NCBI RefSeq assembly: GCF_029227915.1
Contig: NC_079883.1
Location: 26,040,001-26,104,000, forward strand
Source: Hydractinia symbiolongicarpus
Taxonomy: Eukaryota; Cnidaria; Hydrozoa; Anthoathecata; Hydractiniidae
DNA length: 64,000 nt
Reading direction: 5' to 3'
The notes beneath the pieces were generated by a model. That model worked only from the letters and a program-made list of their open reading frames with translations. It did no database searches and was not told where the DNA came from. The position numbers and the translations under genes are program-made. This document shows, one piece after another, positions 10,271-25,200 of this stretch (the first letter of the stretch is position 1; every line of letters starts with the position of its first letter).

Positions 10271-13200
10271 ATGGCAAACTTAGAGACATGGTTGGCTGAA
10301 GAAAATTCCATCATCCAAAAACCAGATAATGAGAAGCAAGCGTATCTTTATGAATGGTTGGAACGATTAATTGAACATCTGAATAATGGAAAAGCAACTA
10401 ATGTATGTCAAATTTTAAATATTTAAACTTAAAGTATTTAAGCTGCTCTGGTGTATACAGGTATAAGTTTAAGTTCCACTCTTAATAACAAAAATGAAAA
10501 ATGACAGACAAGTTGTGTAAGTCATTTGTATCTTTTTTTGTGTTGAACTTACAAATTTTAAAAATTATGCAGCTAGTAGTTACAAGTTAAAAATCCGTTT
10601 TGTAATACACTTTTTATTTTCCTACTACTAAAAATATTTTTCACAAAATAAAAACTATTAAACTGAAGTATTTCATAATGATGTTCTTTAAGGGTATGGT
10701 ATACCTTTTTTATAACGAGGAATCAATTTTTATTAGCCATTTAAGAAACAATTAATTTTCCAATGATGAAACTATTGATTTGTTTTTCAAACTGGAAAGT
10801 CGACTTTGTTCAAGTAACTTACTTGTATTTCCTCTAATCATTCTTTGACCCCTTTAAAGTGAAAAGAAGGAGTTATGAGTGATTTTTATTATCTTGAGCA
10901 TAATTTTTCGAAAATAATTTAAAAAAATATTAATCATATAAACGATAATTGTCTATTCTCTTTTTTCAAAAAAATACATTTTTTGAGAAAAAGAATTGCT
11001 TATGGCAGTCGACATCCGTTGCAAACATCTTGGTTTGATCAGTCATGTCATTTTAAATAATAAAATTTAAAAAGTTGTCCTTTTGATTATTTATTTACTC
11101 AGAAGTGTGGAAGTAACACCCTTATCATCAGTGTGCTTGAAAATGTGATAATAAAAAAGTATTTAAAAGTTTTTTTCGTAGTGTTCTGTTTTTTATTTAC
11201 CATTTACTATTACATTTTAAAGGGGCACCCCAGTGAAAAAAAAATATTTGAAAAAAAATGTTATTTTAATAAGACAATACATAAATATGTCAGAATAAAC
11301 CTTTTACAATCGTTAAACATCTTTATTTATACCTTTATTGGGTCTGTGAACATCTTCAATTTTGAATAAATTTGCAAGGCCGCGTAAAGTCAAGAGGACT
11401 AGGTCCGAATAAGTAAGCATACGTCACGTCGTGCAGAAAGTCCGTAAGCTCAGCAGCACACCTTCTAAAAGTTTGTTTACTTACTGTTTACATTGTTTTT
11501 TGATAAGATGTCTTGTAATAATGACGAAGATTATAACTTAGAAAACATAGAATCGGATAATTCTTTTAATGAAAAAGGTGTACATCAGGTTGGTGTACAT
11601 CAGGGTTCTGTACTTAGTCCTTTGTTGTTTATTCTAGTCTTAGAAGCGCTGTCGATGGAGTTCAGAACAGGTTTTCCATGGGAGTTATTGTATGCAGATG
11701 ATTTGGTTCTCATAGCAGAGTCGATGGAAGAATTAGTTGAAAAGTTTGAGAAGTGGAAGAAAGGACTAGAAGAGAAAGGGCTGAAGGTAAACACAGCAAA
11801 GTCTAAAGTCATGATAAGTAGCATTGCAGCCAAGTGTGACCTTGTAGTTGGAAAGTGGCCTTGTGGAGTTTGCAGGAAAGGGGTTGGTAGTAACTCAATT
11901 TTTTGTCAGACTTGCAAGCATTGGGTACATAAGAAGTGCAGTAGTATTAGTGGAAGGTTAAGAGCTGGCATACAGTTTGTATGCAAGCGTTGCAAAGGTG
12001 AGATTATAGAGAATGAAGTATTTCCAGCTTTAATGATGTACAACAGTGGCTCGTTAGAGATAGTTAAGAACTTCTGTTACTTAGGTGATATGTTGGGCAG
12101 TGAAGGGGGTGTTGGAAGAAGTGTTACTTGCAGGATAGGTTCTGCTTGGAAAAAGTTTAGAGAGTTACTTCCTTTATTGACTAGCAGAGTCCTGTCAATT
12201 GAGGTAAAAGGTAGGTTGTACGAGGCCTGTGTAAGAAGTGTTATGTTGTACGGTAGTGAGACATGGGCAGTGAAGCAGGAAGATCTTGACCGTTTAGAAA
12301 GGAATGATATGAGAATGGTTAGGTGGATGTGTAATGCCAGTCTGAGAGACAGAAAGAGTTCAGATGAGCTAAGAAGCAGGCTAAGTCTCCGTAGAATTAA
12401 AGATGTTATCCAGATAAGAAGATTGAATTGGCTGGGGCACTTGGAAAGAATGGAGGAGGATAATTGGGTAAGAAAGTGTAGAGACTTGATAGTTCCTAGG
12501 GCAAAGCCCAGAGGCAGACCGAGAAAGACTTGGCAGGAGGTTATAAGGACAGACTTGATAGAGAGGAAGTTGAGTTTAGATCTAACACAGTCTAGATCAG
12601 ATTGGAAGAGGGTCATTAATATACACCGTCCAACCCATGCTAGCATGGAAAACAGACGTTAAGCCGAGAATGATGATGATGATGATGAAAAAGACTTGAC
12701 AAAGCTACAGCCACGCGACTTCGAACCTCTTGTGTCTCACAAGGGAGAAATTAATAATGATGCAAAGTGACAAGGTGTCTTTTACTGACTCAAAGTAACG
12801 CTCTTAGGAAAATATTTTCTTTTTAAAGAAATAAAAAATATATTTAATCGCTTTTTTTAACATTCTTTTCGTTAAAAAACTTTATCATTTGCTTCAGTAA
12901 AAAAACTTTCTTACTTTACAAGCCAATTTTTTTTTATTTCACAATTCACCAATATTTTCCCTCCACACGCGCTTATTTGCGCACAAATGCAAACAAATTT
13001 TATGTAACATTGAAATTTTCGCCGTGATGGAGGACCATTCAAATGCGTGATCGAAAGATCAAATAATGTTCAGGTCGTGATAAGTTGGTAAAACGGGGGT
13101 ATTAATAATGTATAAATAAAAATCATTCTTATGATTATGGTAGGTCATAAATGCGTTGCAGATGCTACTGACTTATAAGTAGTTGTTTTGACAAAGCTGT

Positions 13201-16200
13201 TTTAGAAACTGCATTATCAGCATTACATGCAGCCTTAAACAGTTACAAAGATTGAAGAAAATGGGTACATTTACCCCCTGAAAATATTCGGCATGTCCTT
13301 CCATCAAAAAAGTTTCTTTTTTGAAAAACAAAGAATAGAAACTTGAGCGCTACGAAAGATACATGTGTAACTAGAAAACTTTTTTTGTCTGTGTTTGTAT
13401 TGGAAATTGGATAATGTTCTTTTATTTAATATAAAAATGTACAAAATGTTATTTGGTTGTGTTCTGTGGATATAAGTACAAATAATGAAATGAGAAGAAT
13501 TGAGAAACTTTGATCGCGTTCACTAGATGAAATGGCATTTTTACTAAGTGGCAATATTTTAATATGGAATTTTATTTTTTGGAGATCTCTTTTAAAAGAA
13601 CTATCTGTGAAGTACGCTAACCAAATATAAAAACTTTGATCGCTTGGTAGATCACCTGCACAATGATTTTGTTTAGCCATTTTTGAGTTCTTTCTTTTTC
13701 ACAGACGGAATTCTGTGAAAACTAACTTCTTTACACTTCTCTAATCGATTGGTACATCGAAACGCATAGCAACTAACCATTTTTTAAAGATTTAACGTAA
13801 ATTACATACAAAAAGCGATTTAATGTAAGCTATAGGTCTTAACATAAACGTTCTCTGCACTCGCCTAAACTTTCTGCAAGATGTGATGTCATTATTTATA
13901 ATCGGGTCCAGTCCTAAATGAAATCGCGCCTGTCTGTTTTTTTATGAGAAAAAAATGAATATGCGAAGGCTTGTACAACAATTTTAAATAAGAAAAACAA
14001 GTAAAGTAAGTTTTTTTTGATTTCTTATGCTTTTCTGAGTACGTATATAACAAAAAAGAAAAAAGTGATTTTTACTGGAGTTTCCCTTTAAATCACTTTT
14101 ACATTACAATGGGAGGTCCTGCAAGAAATAGAGCTACTGTGCCAAGCCAGCAAGTATCTCAAAATGAGTTTTTGTCTGCCAAAAATAAACCATTCTCTAA
14201 ATATCACATCCCAAAGACGATTGTTTGAGTTAAAAAAGCATTTTTTAAAAAGTGAAATAGATCAAAAACTGAACTCAAAATTTTGGATTTAAAAACTTCA
14301 CTTATACACTCAACAATATGGTACTTGCCACATTATATAAAATTAATTTATTCTTGTCATAATAATTGTTACAGACTTATAAACTTTTTTTAAAAATACA
14401 GTGACGAAAATTTCTCCTTTACATGATCCAAGAAAATTTGAACATTGAGAAATTCTCTATGGTTATATGAAGAGATTAATCTCTCATAGAAGAAAAATAA
14501 AATTATATCTATACTGCTATCTTACTATCTTTAGGAAAGTAATTATTCAGATCTTTAAATTAAAAAACTAAAACTGTTGTGACAATTTCACAAAATAGAA
14601 TTAGTAAAAATAAATTTGTGACTCCTATTCGGACAGAGTCAAGGATAATTTTATGAAACAATGCATTTTGTTTCAAAAACTAACATTATTATCAAAAAAA
14701 CATTTTAGAAAAAATTGCACTGAAGGGTGTAGAACCCTTATCCACAAAAAAGATATTTTTCAAAGCAAGATTTTTACACAGCTGGAACAAAATTTAAGTT
14801 TAGACTTTGTAAATAAACAAATCTTGAATTTTATGGTATTTAAAAGTTCGAGATTTTGAGATATAAATTTTACGAAATTTGAGGTTTAAGGCTGATTATG
14901 TAAAAGTGGAAATAGTATGGTTTTTAAAGATTTTAGTTTTATGACCAAATTAATAATTATGATGTTCTTCAACATTTTAGGTAGAAATCAAGAAGATACA
15001 GCCAAAAATTGTTGCAACGTTGCATAAAATTCTGGAAATAAATTGCAGTCCCGCTACCCAACAGCAACTAGCATTATGTTTTGCAGCCATATTTAATGCG
15101 GGAACAACACTTGGTCTATTTGACAGTGTTAACAAATGTGTTGATATCATTAAGAGTCGTGATGATTCACCAAATAATCAGTCAATAAAACTGTAAGTCA
15201 TGTGATATGTGCACGAATTGTTGATTTGACTATTGTGAGGCAGAAAATATTTTTTAGGTGTATATATCTAATCTTAGGTTTTCCGTGCATATTGAGTTTG
15301 CACTCTTGTTTGCACTCTTAAAAAATTATTTTGGGCGTTGGTAGCACCTGTGCAAGCACTACAAGAGACTTTCTTCACTTTTGGTCTTAGCATTGTGGAT
15401 AACTTTAGAAATGGTGAATATAGGAAGATTTTATTATAAAAGAGACAAAAATATTGTGCTTTGTTGTTTTAAAAGAATTATTTAAAATCAGGCCTTGCCA
15501 TGAGTAAATAACCTCCCGAGCAATTAATTTTTGCGTGAGAGTGTCCACGCGAGCAATTTTGCTTGCCATATTTTTGCTAAAATAACTTTACATTTAGTCT
15601 CACAGGGCATCTTTTTCAGGAGAGGCGTTCACCTTGGCACTCACCTAAATCGTTTCAGGCCTAGCTCATTTCGAACTTTCGTCGGTTAAAACGTCCAATA
15701 GATTTCCGTCTTAGTCGGACACTTTTAGATCTCAGAATTACTGAATAGTCCTGGTCATTTAAATCCACGAGCAAGCCTATTCATAGCCAACCTGACCATC
15801 CTAGGTAATTCACCGACTCCTGACTTAGTTAAAAAACTACGTAGACATAAATCTCTTTTGCCTGGTCCCTTCATCGTTGGTAATCAGGTCTTACACAAGA
15901 AATCCAGCCATGCGGTTTTTAACTAATGCGGAGGTAAACGCCGACGGAGCACGGATGACGCAAGTCTGCAAAACTGCATTTACAGGCGGAACAGACAAGT
16001 TATCATGGATTCGCTATACCAGTAGACACTCGATCATCGTGTTTGGGGTTCACGATTTAAAACGTCCCCCACTTTTCTACTGCAAAATGAATGTGCAACA
16101 AAGATTATTAACCTTAATGCCCGTATCGCATGCGTTTTATAAAATGGCGAATGAACTGTTGCACGATGGGTTGAAAATAATCACACCAAATAGCCTTTCA

Positions 16201-19200
16201 GTTTTACTTAAAAGACCAATCAATTCTTGAGAAAAACGTGTACACTTATCTTAAAATGTTAATATTTACGCGAGAAATAGAATGCTCGGGTAACGAGAAT
16301 TTATGCGGGCGCGAGCAGTTGCTTGCGACTCATGGCAAGGCCTGAAAATGGTGAAAAACAATATTTGTGTTTTTCTGGAACATCAACAAAAGGAAAGAAA
16401 AAATATTTCAACCATGCTATATTCTTGCTTGGCATATGTATATGAAAATTCTAATAAAAATACATGCCTTTTCTTGTGTAAAACAAGATTAAAATGTTGA
16501 TTTATAATACTCCAATTCATTTTTAGGTCTGCTATTTGTTGTATGGGAGGAATATATAAAAAACTTGGACGAATGGTATTTTTTATTTTTTTTATTTCAA
16601 TAAAGTTTTGTGTTGATAAGTTACCATGTAATATAAGTATTTTTCATTGTTTTTCTTCTCTTCAGGTTGGTACACTGTTCGATATTGGTTTGCAAAGTTT
16701 AACAAAAATTTTGTACAAGTCCGAGGTAAAGACTTTATAAAATTGTTGACATGAGATAGGTATGTATAAGAAAAGTTTATTAATGATTATTACGTTGTTT
16801 TTTTTTCATCTTTCTATTTCCAGTCTCAAGCAAAATGTGAGATTCTATTGTGCTTTCAAAAGATGTTGTTTGGACTGGGCAATGCTGCATCATCCGGATA
16901 TAAAGATATTTATAAAGCTTGCAAAGCCTGTCTTGTTGATAAATCCATGTCAGTTAGGTGGGCAGCAGCCAAAGTAAGTTATGAAAGTAGTGAGGTCTCT
17001 GGTTTCAATTCTTTCTGAACTTACTAACATATGATATGTGTTTTGTATAGTTACTTCACAATTTCATATTTCATGCTTGCATTGTGAAGAAATTATGTCA
17101 GCAACAAAAAATAGAAAATAGAAGTTTGTAATATCCTAGGACGAGAGAAATGCCTCTTTTTTATATGCTTCTTTTTTATATTGATTGATAAAATTTCTGT
17201 CTTTAGTGTGCTTTGGAGTTATCAAAACATGCCAATTTTCTATGTACAACAGACTTGGAGACAATGGTGTCGACATGTTTAAAAGCTTTAGAGGGCTCAA
17301 ATTATGATGTCAGAGTCCAAGTGGCTCAGTTGCTTGGTATTTTAATGGCTGGGTCACAGAAAGTTGTACCTAATGCAAATAAAAATACAAAAAAGATCTC
17401 AATTGAGGATGTATTTGGACTTATGGCTTCAGCCTTTTTAAAAGGTAAGAAAGTGTTCATTTTTTATTTAAGTCAAGTTAAGGAAGGCTCTTCTGAACAG
17501 GTTAGTGAATGTATAATATTGCATTTATAAATGACTTATAATGGACACTTAATCTTGGGTGGACTTTTGTCCAAGAAGAGTGATTATCAAAATTTCTTTT
17601 GCTGACCTAAGGGCTTATTAGATGAGCAACCAAGTCAACACATTATGGTCTGTATTTTATTACACATTCTGTGCACAAGTGAATTATATCGTCTGACGCA
17701 AACTTCACGTAACAGTGATCAGTGGCTTATTTTGTGTACTTAGGTGTTTTTTATTTTTTTTAAGGTGGTATTGGTTTCTTAAAAAGCGGAGGAATCATCG
17801 AGTCAGGTTTAAACCGAGAAATACGTGTGGGTGTAACACAGGTAAATGTGGAGACTAACATATTGATACTAAGAAATTAGTAATTACAAAAAATTTTCAT
17901 TCTAATTATCTTTTTTTAACATATGTTGTCGTTTTTCAAATTCACATGGTTTAAAATCTACAATTTCAACACCCCTAACAGACTGCAAAATTAGAAAATA
18001 AAGATAAAGTAATAAAAATAAAAATGGTCATGCTAAAAGACCCTTTTGTCAGCTAAAACATGTTTTAAGGGAAATTGCAAGATCAAAACCTTAGATTTGT
18101 TTAAAAGGCATGGGTAACTTCCATGTAAAAAACAGCATAGCTGATAAAACACAAATATCAATCTTAAATGAACACTATTTCATTAGTAGCTATTTTCTTT
18201 ATAAATGGCAATAACATTGAGGATAATAATAAATTTGTTAATTGATTATTTCCTCACCTTTCATTTGATATCTGCAACGAATTGTATCTATTCCAGCATT
18301 TTGATTTTGTATAAAGATATGTTTAAATCTGTATAAATAAATCAGTAATTACATGAAAACTGTAGAATAACTAAATAAATTTTGGTTATAACATGACACA
18401 TTTTAAATTGCAAAACCAGATGAAATGTTCATTGATGAATATTTACTAAAACAAAAAAGGAATGAGGCTGGTGTTTTAGGTTTTTTACTTTCAAGTTAAA
18501 CATGGTAAAACACAATTACTTTTTTGTTACTTGTAAAACCAGGTATAATGGTCTGATATTATAAAGTTTAATTAATTTTTCCTTGTAGGCATATGTGGTT
18601 TTCTTTCATGAAATGGGAACAAAATGGGTTTCAAAATATCTTGCTGGTGTTATTATTCACATTCTGGAACTTGCTGCAAGTCAAAAAGCAACAGCCACTC
18701 ATATAGATGCTGTATACTCTCGAAAATGCGTCTCCTTTATTCTACATTCTGTGTTCCATGGGATGCTACCTGAGCGTTCACAAGTACATGCTGTGAAAGA
18801 GTTGTGTAAAGTGATCACGAAACAAATGAATAATATCCATCAGATAGTGTCATCCGAAAACAATTCTGATTCTGCATTTAACATTGATGTGATTAGTACT
18901 CAACATGTTCTTGTTTGTGCTTTAGCAGAAATCAGTAATTTAGTATTAGCATTGACATCATCAGTTAAAGCAATTATGAATGACACCATTGTGGAGGCTG
19001 TGTTCTCAACATTAATCCATCCAGTACCAGCGGTATGGCTTTCTGCTGCATGGTGTATCCGGTCGTGCACAATCGCGATTTCATCAAACATGACGAATTT
19101 GATAGATGTATGTATGAACAAGATGAAAATATTGAGGTCGTCAGCAGAAGCAGTGACTGGTTATGGTTATACATTAGCAGCAATAATCGGTGGCTTGTAT

Positions 19201-22200
19201 AAATGTCCATTGGGTTTGCCTTTTGCTAAAGCTAAAGTAAGTTTCTTTTTTATGCAAAGTTGTTTGTTTATGTGCTCTTTATATACAATGATTTTGTGCT
19301 TTTAGACTTTATTTTCTTTAACAATGGACCTTTTACAAAATGGAGGAAAAAATGGCAAACTTGCATTGTGCAAAGTTCAAACTGGGTGGGTCCTGCTTGG
19401 TGCTTTGTGTACTTTAGGTTAGTGTTTATGTAAAAATGTTGTGTCCAACCAATGTGAAAGAACTTTTATGAAAATGTTGTGCAAATTACTCCAGGTAACC
19501 GAACTGGCCAATAATTTGTAAATTCAAAAATGGATTTTAAAACCTAAGTATCAACATAAAAGATTCCAAAGAAAGACAGCTTTTTTTACTGAAGGATACT
19601 TCATTCTGAAAGAATACTTCATTCTGAGCAATCATCTTCTATAAAATTTAAATTTAGGACCATCATTTATCAAAAGCTGTATTCCAGACATGCTGCAAAT
19701 ATGGTCATCGGTTTTTCCTGCTAGTAACAAGGATGTTGATGCAGAGCAAAGCCGAGGCAACCTAAAAACATGGCAACTGACATTAGAAAACCGTGCTGGT
19801 GCTTTATGCTGTACATTATTTTTACTTTTACACTTATAACTAAAAAATTCCATATGGCTGAACTTTTAACCTGTTAAAATTTTATATTTTAGCAATGGCA
19901 GGTTTCGTCACGCATTGTAAACAGCTTTTGGTGCCAGATGTTGTCAGAAAAATGATGTTACCTGTTGAAGCTGCACTTGTATTCTTTCAGAAGTACTTGC
20001 TATTCACTTACTGTAGTTTTAGTATATTCGTGCTGCGTCTATTATGCATTTTGGTTTGTATTTTAGGCTTCAAAATTTGGTGAAAACCCATGGACCTCAA
20101 CTTCAACCTTCTGTTGCCATGTTTAAATCTCGATTGTATCATCTTTTGTCTAAATTGCAACAGCCAAGATTGTTTGAGGGTAAGACCTTTGTACATATTC
20201 ATATTATTTTTCATTTTTAAACATTGCAATAATGTTTATACGTTATAGGTATGTTTTTTAACATTTCTCTTTATTGAAGTCTAGGTGCCCAATCCCTTTC
20301 CAATTGCTGTTTAGGTTTTTTCACTCCATTGCTCAGGGACCTGGTAACTGTTTTTACACTGGCCAATCAAAAAGGGTCCACAATGACGTCATTACTTCAG
20401 TCGTTGTGTCATAAAGATGATAGCCTTTTATTGGGTTCTTGGCTTCAAGAAACAGACCATAAAGACGTAGAAGAACAGGTGAAATTAAATCTTTTTCTTT
20501 GTAGCTTGTTGTTGGATACAAAATAGCATTGTGGTCAGTAAACTTAGAAAGTTCTTGAATTGAAATCTTCTTCACACTGGAACTAATTGTTTTTCCAAAC
20601 AGATTAAGTTTTTGTACTCAACTCGGTTAAAGTTTAGATTCTTGATATTCTACCTGCAACATTTTATTTTCAACTGAAAAATTCATGGAGATTTATAATG
20701 CTAATCAGCTTGGACAAAATTTTACGGTGTTGCTGTCACCTATTTATGTAAGAGTTAAAAGGCTTTAAAAACCCCTAGGATATTAATACATTTTAAGAAT
20801 TAGGCTCAGGCCATGTAAAATACTTTAAATTTCTCAACTCGATAGTTCACTAAAGGACCATTTTGGTATTTTATTTTGCGTGATAAAAAACTTTATCCAT
20901 TCACTAAGACATCAATTTTAGGTTAACAACTAAATAAAAAGTGTCAAATAAATTTTCTAGCAAAAAATTCCATAAAAAAGGTGCCACATTCTTTATTATT
21001 TTATGGTAATCCATTGAAATACATAAGAGATTCCAAATCAGAATATTCGCAATAGGAATTCAATATTTGTTCCAATTTTTTGTGGTCAAAATTTTTTTGG
21101 CCCTGAATATAATGAATTTCAGTGGAAACAGGTAAAAAGTGATAGGTTGAAGAAGAACCGACTATTTAGTCTTTCAATTTACATCGGCATTTGGCAATTC
21201 CTGAAATGAATGCCAACGTATTAAAAAAATTCTGACGTGGTTTTTCTTTAACTTGGTGTGTAACTTGAACTAAAAATAGTTTTTTTCTCATTTTCTCCAT
21301 AAGTTAAACATTTGTCTGTGCATGGGAGAGTGCGATCGCAAAACAAAATGTAGATTGCGAAAGTGATAAAGAAATTTGGCAACGTGAAGCAGCCAAATGA
21401 CATGCTACGTGAGCAATGTTTTGCTGACATGAAATAAACTGAAATAAAAAGGCTACTATTAAAATCGCAGTGTATGGTTATGAAAACAAAAATGTTTCTT
21501 TTAGCTTCAGTTAAACAGTGCATCAGGTTCAGGTGCATTGGAACACGATTCAGCTTGTGTGTATGCTGCATGCAAGGTAAAACAATATCATTTAACTGTT
21601 TCACACAGTGATTTAACTTACTCTACTTTTTATCATGTTTGATTTTTAGAATATGAAATTTCCTGGACCTCTACCACTTGGTGTTGCAGTCATTGATAAT
21701 GCAATTGTTTTGTTTGGTCATATTTTCCCCTTCGTGACAAATAAACATCGCTCACAATTAATGAGCCATTTCAATGAATGCATTGTCAAGAATAAAGGAA
21801 GTCGACAACAAGCGATACAAACAAATATTTTCACAGCTTTCTTAGCTGCACTCAAGGTGAGCCTATTTTCAGGCTAATGATACAACATATTGATAGATAT
21901 GATCCATTGTTAACCTTCATGACTTTGCAGCCTATAGCTGGCCAACTTTTGTAAAAAGGACCTTGGTCTGGCCTCTCTTACATCTGACTTGCATTATAAC
22001 ATAAGGTCTAGGCTAGGTTGCAATCATTTTATTGCTAAATTTATTTTAGGATTCTCCTTTTTTTACTGGTAACCACAAATTCTGTAGATATACCATGAAT
22101 GCTCTTTTTAGTACCTTCTTTTAAATGAACACTCCTTTCAATTAAGCATCCCCTGTTACCCCCTTTAATTAAGCACCTGGTGTAATCTAATTAAATATTT

Positions 22201-25200
22201 AATCACAAAAGGGAGATATTATTTCCGTTTATAAGGAGGTACTTACTTATCGCGCATTTAAAGTAATTTAATTTTGCGGTTTTAGAACTTAGCTGAGAAC
22301 AAATCTGTTTTTGGAGAAGAGAGTGTACGATCCCATGCAAACATTTTGGTGCAGGATGCATTAGCGAACACAGATAATATCTTGCGTTGTGCTGCTGGCG
22401 AAGCTCTGGGGAGAATGGCACAAGTGATGAACGATCCAGAATTTGTAGCAGCCACAGCTCAAGCAAGTTTTGAGAAATGTCAGAAAACTCCTGATGCTGT
22501 CATCAGAACTGGCCATGCTCTCGCTTTAGGCTGTTTGCATAGATATGTTGGCGGTATGGGGTCTGGACACCACTTGGTTAACAGCGTATCCATATTAATT
22601 GCGCTAGCAAAAGATGCATCGTCAACTCTTGTGCAAGTACGTGTTTTATTAAATTAATCTTGACAAAAATTGATCATATATCGCTTGCTATATACTTGCA
22701 TTTTGATCGTAAATAACATAACCAGCTAACTGTTAGTTGAAAAATACGCTGGATGGACCGTTTTGTTTATTAAAAAGTGCTTTTTAAATTGAATTTAGAT
22801 TTGGTCAATGCATGGTCTTACATTGATAGCTGACTCAGGAGGGCCAATGTTTCGTACATTTGTTGACCAGTCACTATACACAGTTATCAACCTGTTACTT
22901 CAAACACCACCCTTCATGACCGAGGTTCATCAATGTCTTGGAAAATGTATTGGAGCACTTATCACAGCTATTGGACCAGAACTGCAAGGTAAAGTCGATG
23001 CATGTTTCTTAATAAGAAGCATACTTTTTGAGTACAACTTGGATTTTTCATAACTTTAAAAAATCTTTTCTGGAGTTTTTTGGATGTAAGAAATTAAGAG
23101 CCTCGTATTCCTTATGAACACATACATGTGTATATTTTATTAAAATCATCAAGTTCTATAAGAACTTTTATGTACTGCCATATTTCTGAATTACCTTGCA
23201 TCCAGTAGAGTCGTAAATGAGAGTAAATTAGGAACAGATTGTCAACTTTTTATCTCAGACACATCCAAGGTCATGGAACGCTCGCGTTTGTTCTGCATGA
23301 CGGCTTGTTCAATCATGCAAAACCATCCCGACTCGTTAGTACAATCAGAAGCGATACGTTGTTTACAGCAATTACATTTATTTGCACCCAACGTCGTCAA
23401 TTTGAACACGCTTGTTCCTCATCTCTGTCAGAACCTGTTAAGTCCTCATCTGATCCTACGAAGAGCTAGTGTTGATTGCATGAGGCAGCTGTCTCATCGC
23501 GAAGCTAGAGACATTTGTCAGTTGGGTAAATCTATTGTTGAAAATAACGAAGAAGTGACAAAAAAGATGTATATTGGTAATAAGGGTCTGGAAGGTAAGT
23601 TGCTCACATAAGTAACCACGGCTACAGTAACGCATTCGTTTCAACGCAGTTCAACTTTTTTTAGGTTTGTTGTTCAGTTTGTTAGATGCTGAAGTTGAGT
23701 CTCGCTTACTCAAACACATCCGTGAAACAATCACCAGCATGTTGCAAGCACGTGCAGCGACAGAATTGAAACATTGGCTTGGACTGTGTAAGCAAGTCCT
23801 GTTAGCTTCGAATGTGGAAGACGCACCTGAAAAGCCTACCGTTGGTGGTGAGACTTTTATCATTTTAACTTCAGCATGTTTTTTTAAGGTGACTCAAATG
23901 AAAAAGCATGTGAAACTGAGTTCCAGTTTTACCCCCTTCCTACTCCCCTTAAACAAACAGAATAATTTTTTTGATGAAAAATTTGTACTAGTGTACGAAA
24001 TACTCTGCTATTCAATTGCATAAAACCTAACATCTCATTAAATAATAAATTTACTGTTTTACACCCGAGAGAAGTAAAATAAAAATATTTCATTTTAGCG
24101 GATGATGATGATGGTGAGGAAGGAAATATAGTGGTTAGTAGCAAAGACCCACCACAACCTACCATCTCACCGAAATGGCCGACACGTGTGTTTGCAATGG
24201 AATGTACAAGGATGATTTTAGAGGTTTGCAAGGCCCACAAGGAGCATACAGATTTAACACATGCAAGGTTGTTGAAAGAAAAAAATCCAGCGGGTTAGTG
24301 TCGTTTGAAAATTTTTAGTAAAATTTATTTGTAACATCGAATGAGCAAAATATATCGAGACAAACTTCGCATGAAACAAGACTGCAGACTCTTGCATTTT
24401 AAGCTTATCAATATTCACTGCGGACTTCGGTTATTTGGCTACATCCAAACTCTTAAAATGTTTTATTGTTGCTGGCGTCATCATCAACATTTCTCCCGAA
24501 CTTCAGTGCTTCATGGCCTCTGACGTGAATTATTATGTAGTTCGGACGTGCTATGCGACTAACAAATTTGTAATGCTATCTGACTTACGCGTGTAAAAAT
24601 GTTTTGTTCAGCTTGCTGGCTGCAGAGTATTGACCAAATCTCACACGAAAAAAATTGACGGTTTTTTTACAATTTTGTACAAATTGTAGTTAATGATAAA
24701 AATTCAATATGGCCGCAGTCCTTACGTAGCCTTTGTGTGGGACCTTTTAACATAGCACGGGATACATTAAAAAGGAAAGAAAATCTCTATTTAATTCTTC
24801 ATAGTTGTATCAAAACAAAAAATGTGCGTTTACTAGAACCAGTTTTTTGTCACGTTTGTCGACAGAACATTAACGATTATTAGGAATAATCACGGGTAAT
24901 ATGTGAGGTGTTCCTTTTACAGGACTTTCCCCTATCGCAATGTGCCTAAATTTTAGTGGAAATTGACTGAATATTTAGCACCTTTATTGAACTTTTAAGA
25001 TGCATTTAAAATCCAAAAAAGCACAATGTACCATTTATAAAAAAAGTAGTTTCCGTAAGAATTTTTTTTTTTTTTCGTTTAGATGAGTTTTTAGTAACAC
25101 AACTGTCAGAACTTGTGAGAATGGCGTTCATTGCTGGTACTTCGACAAACGATTTGCTGAAATTAGAAGGGATGAAGACTCTACAGGTCGGTGTCGATTT

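Larger units (their letters stand above)
11221..14087 (+). mobile_element. Kolobok-like DNA transposon (TTAA target), interrupted by a LINE; in HEATR5 intron 1
   Basis: The left tip AGGGGCACCCCAGTGAAAAA and right tip (reverse complement AGGGAAACTCCAGTAAAAAT) are related inverted repeats, each bordered by TTAA (11217-11220 and 14088-14091). TTAA duplication with AGGG tips fits Kolobok (or piggyBac). Near the left end an ORF starts at 11508 ([19 protein letters not shown]…) and, after the LINE insertion, continues near 12691 as [18 protein letters not shown] to a stop near 12770. The LQP-x-x-FEP segment resembles the N-terminus of the 'P2X7-like' cysteine-rich proteins common in cnidarian transposons. 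A minus-strand ORF beginning MAKQNHCA (13426-13680) may be a damaged THAP-type finger. Element type is inference. Confidence 0.5.

Noticed and set aside
12077-12646. 189-codon minus-strand ORF
   Set aside because: It is the complement of the LINE reverse transcriptase ORF.
19632-19853. 73-codon minus-strand ORF
   Set aside because: Antisense to HEATR5 exon 10.
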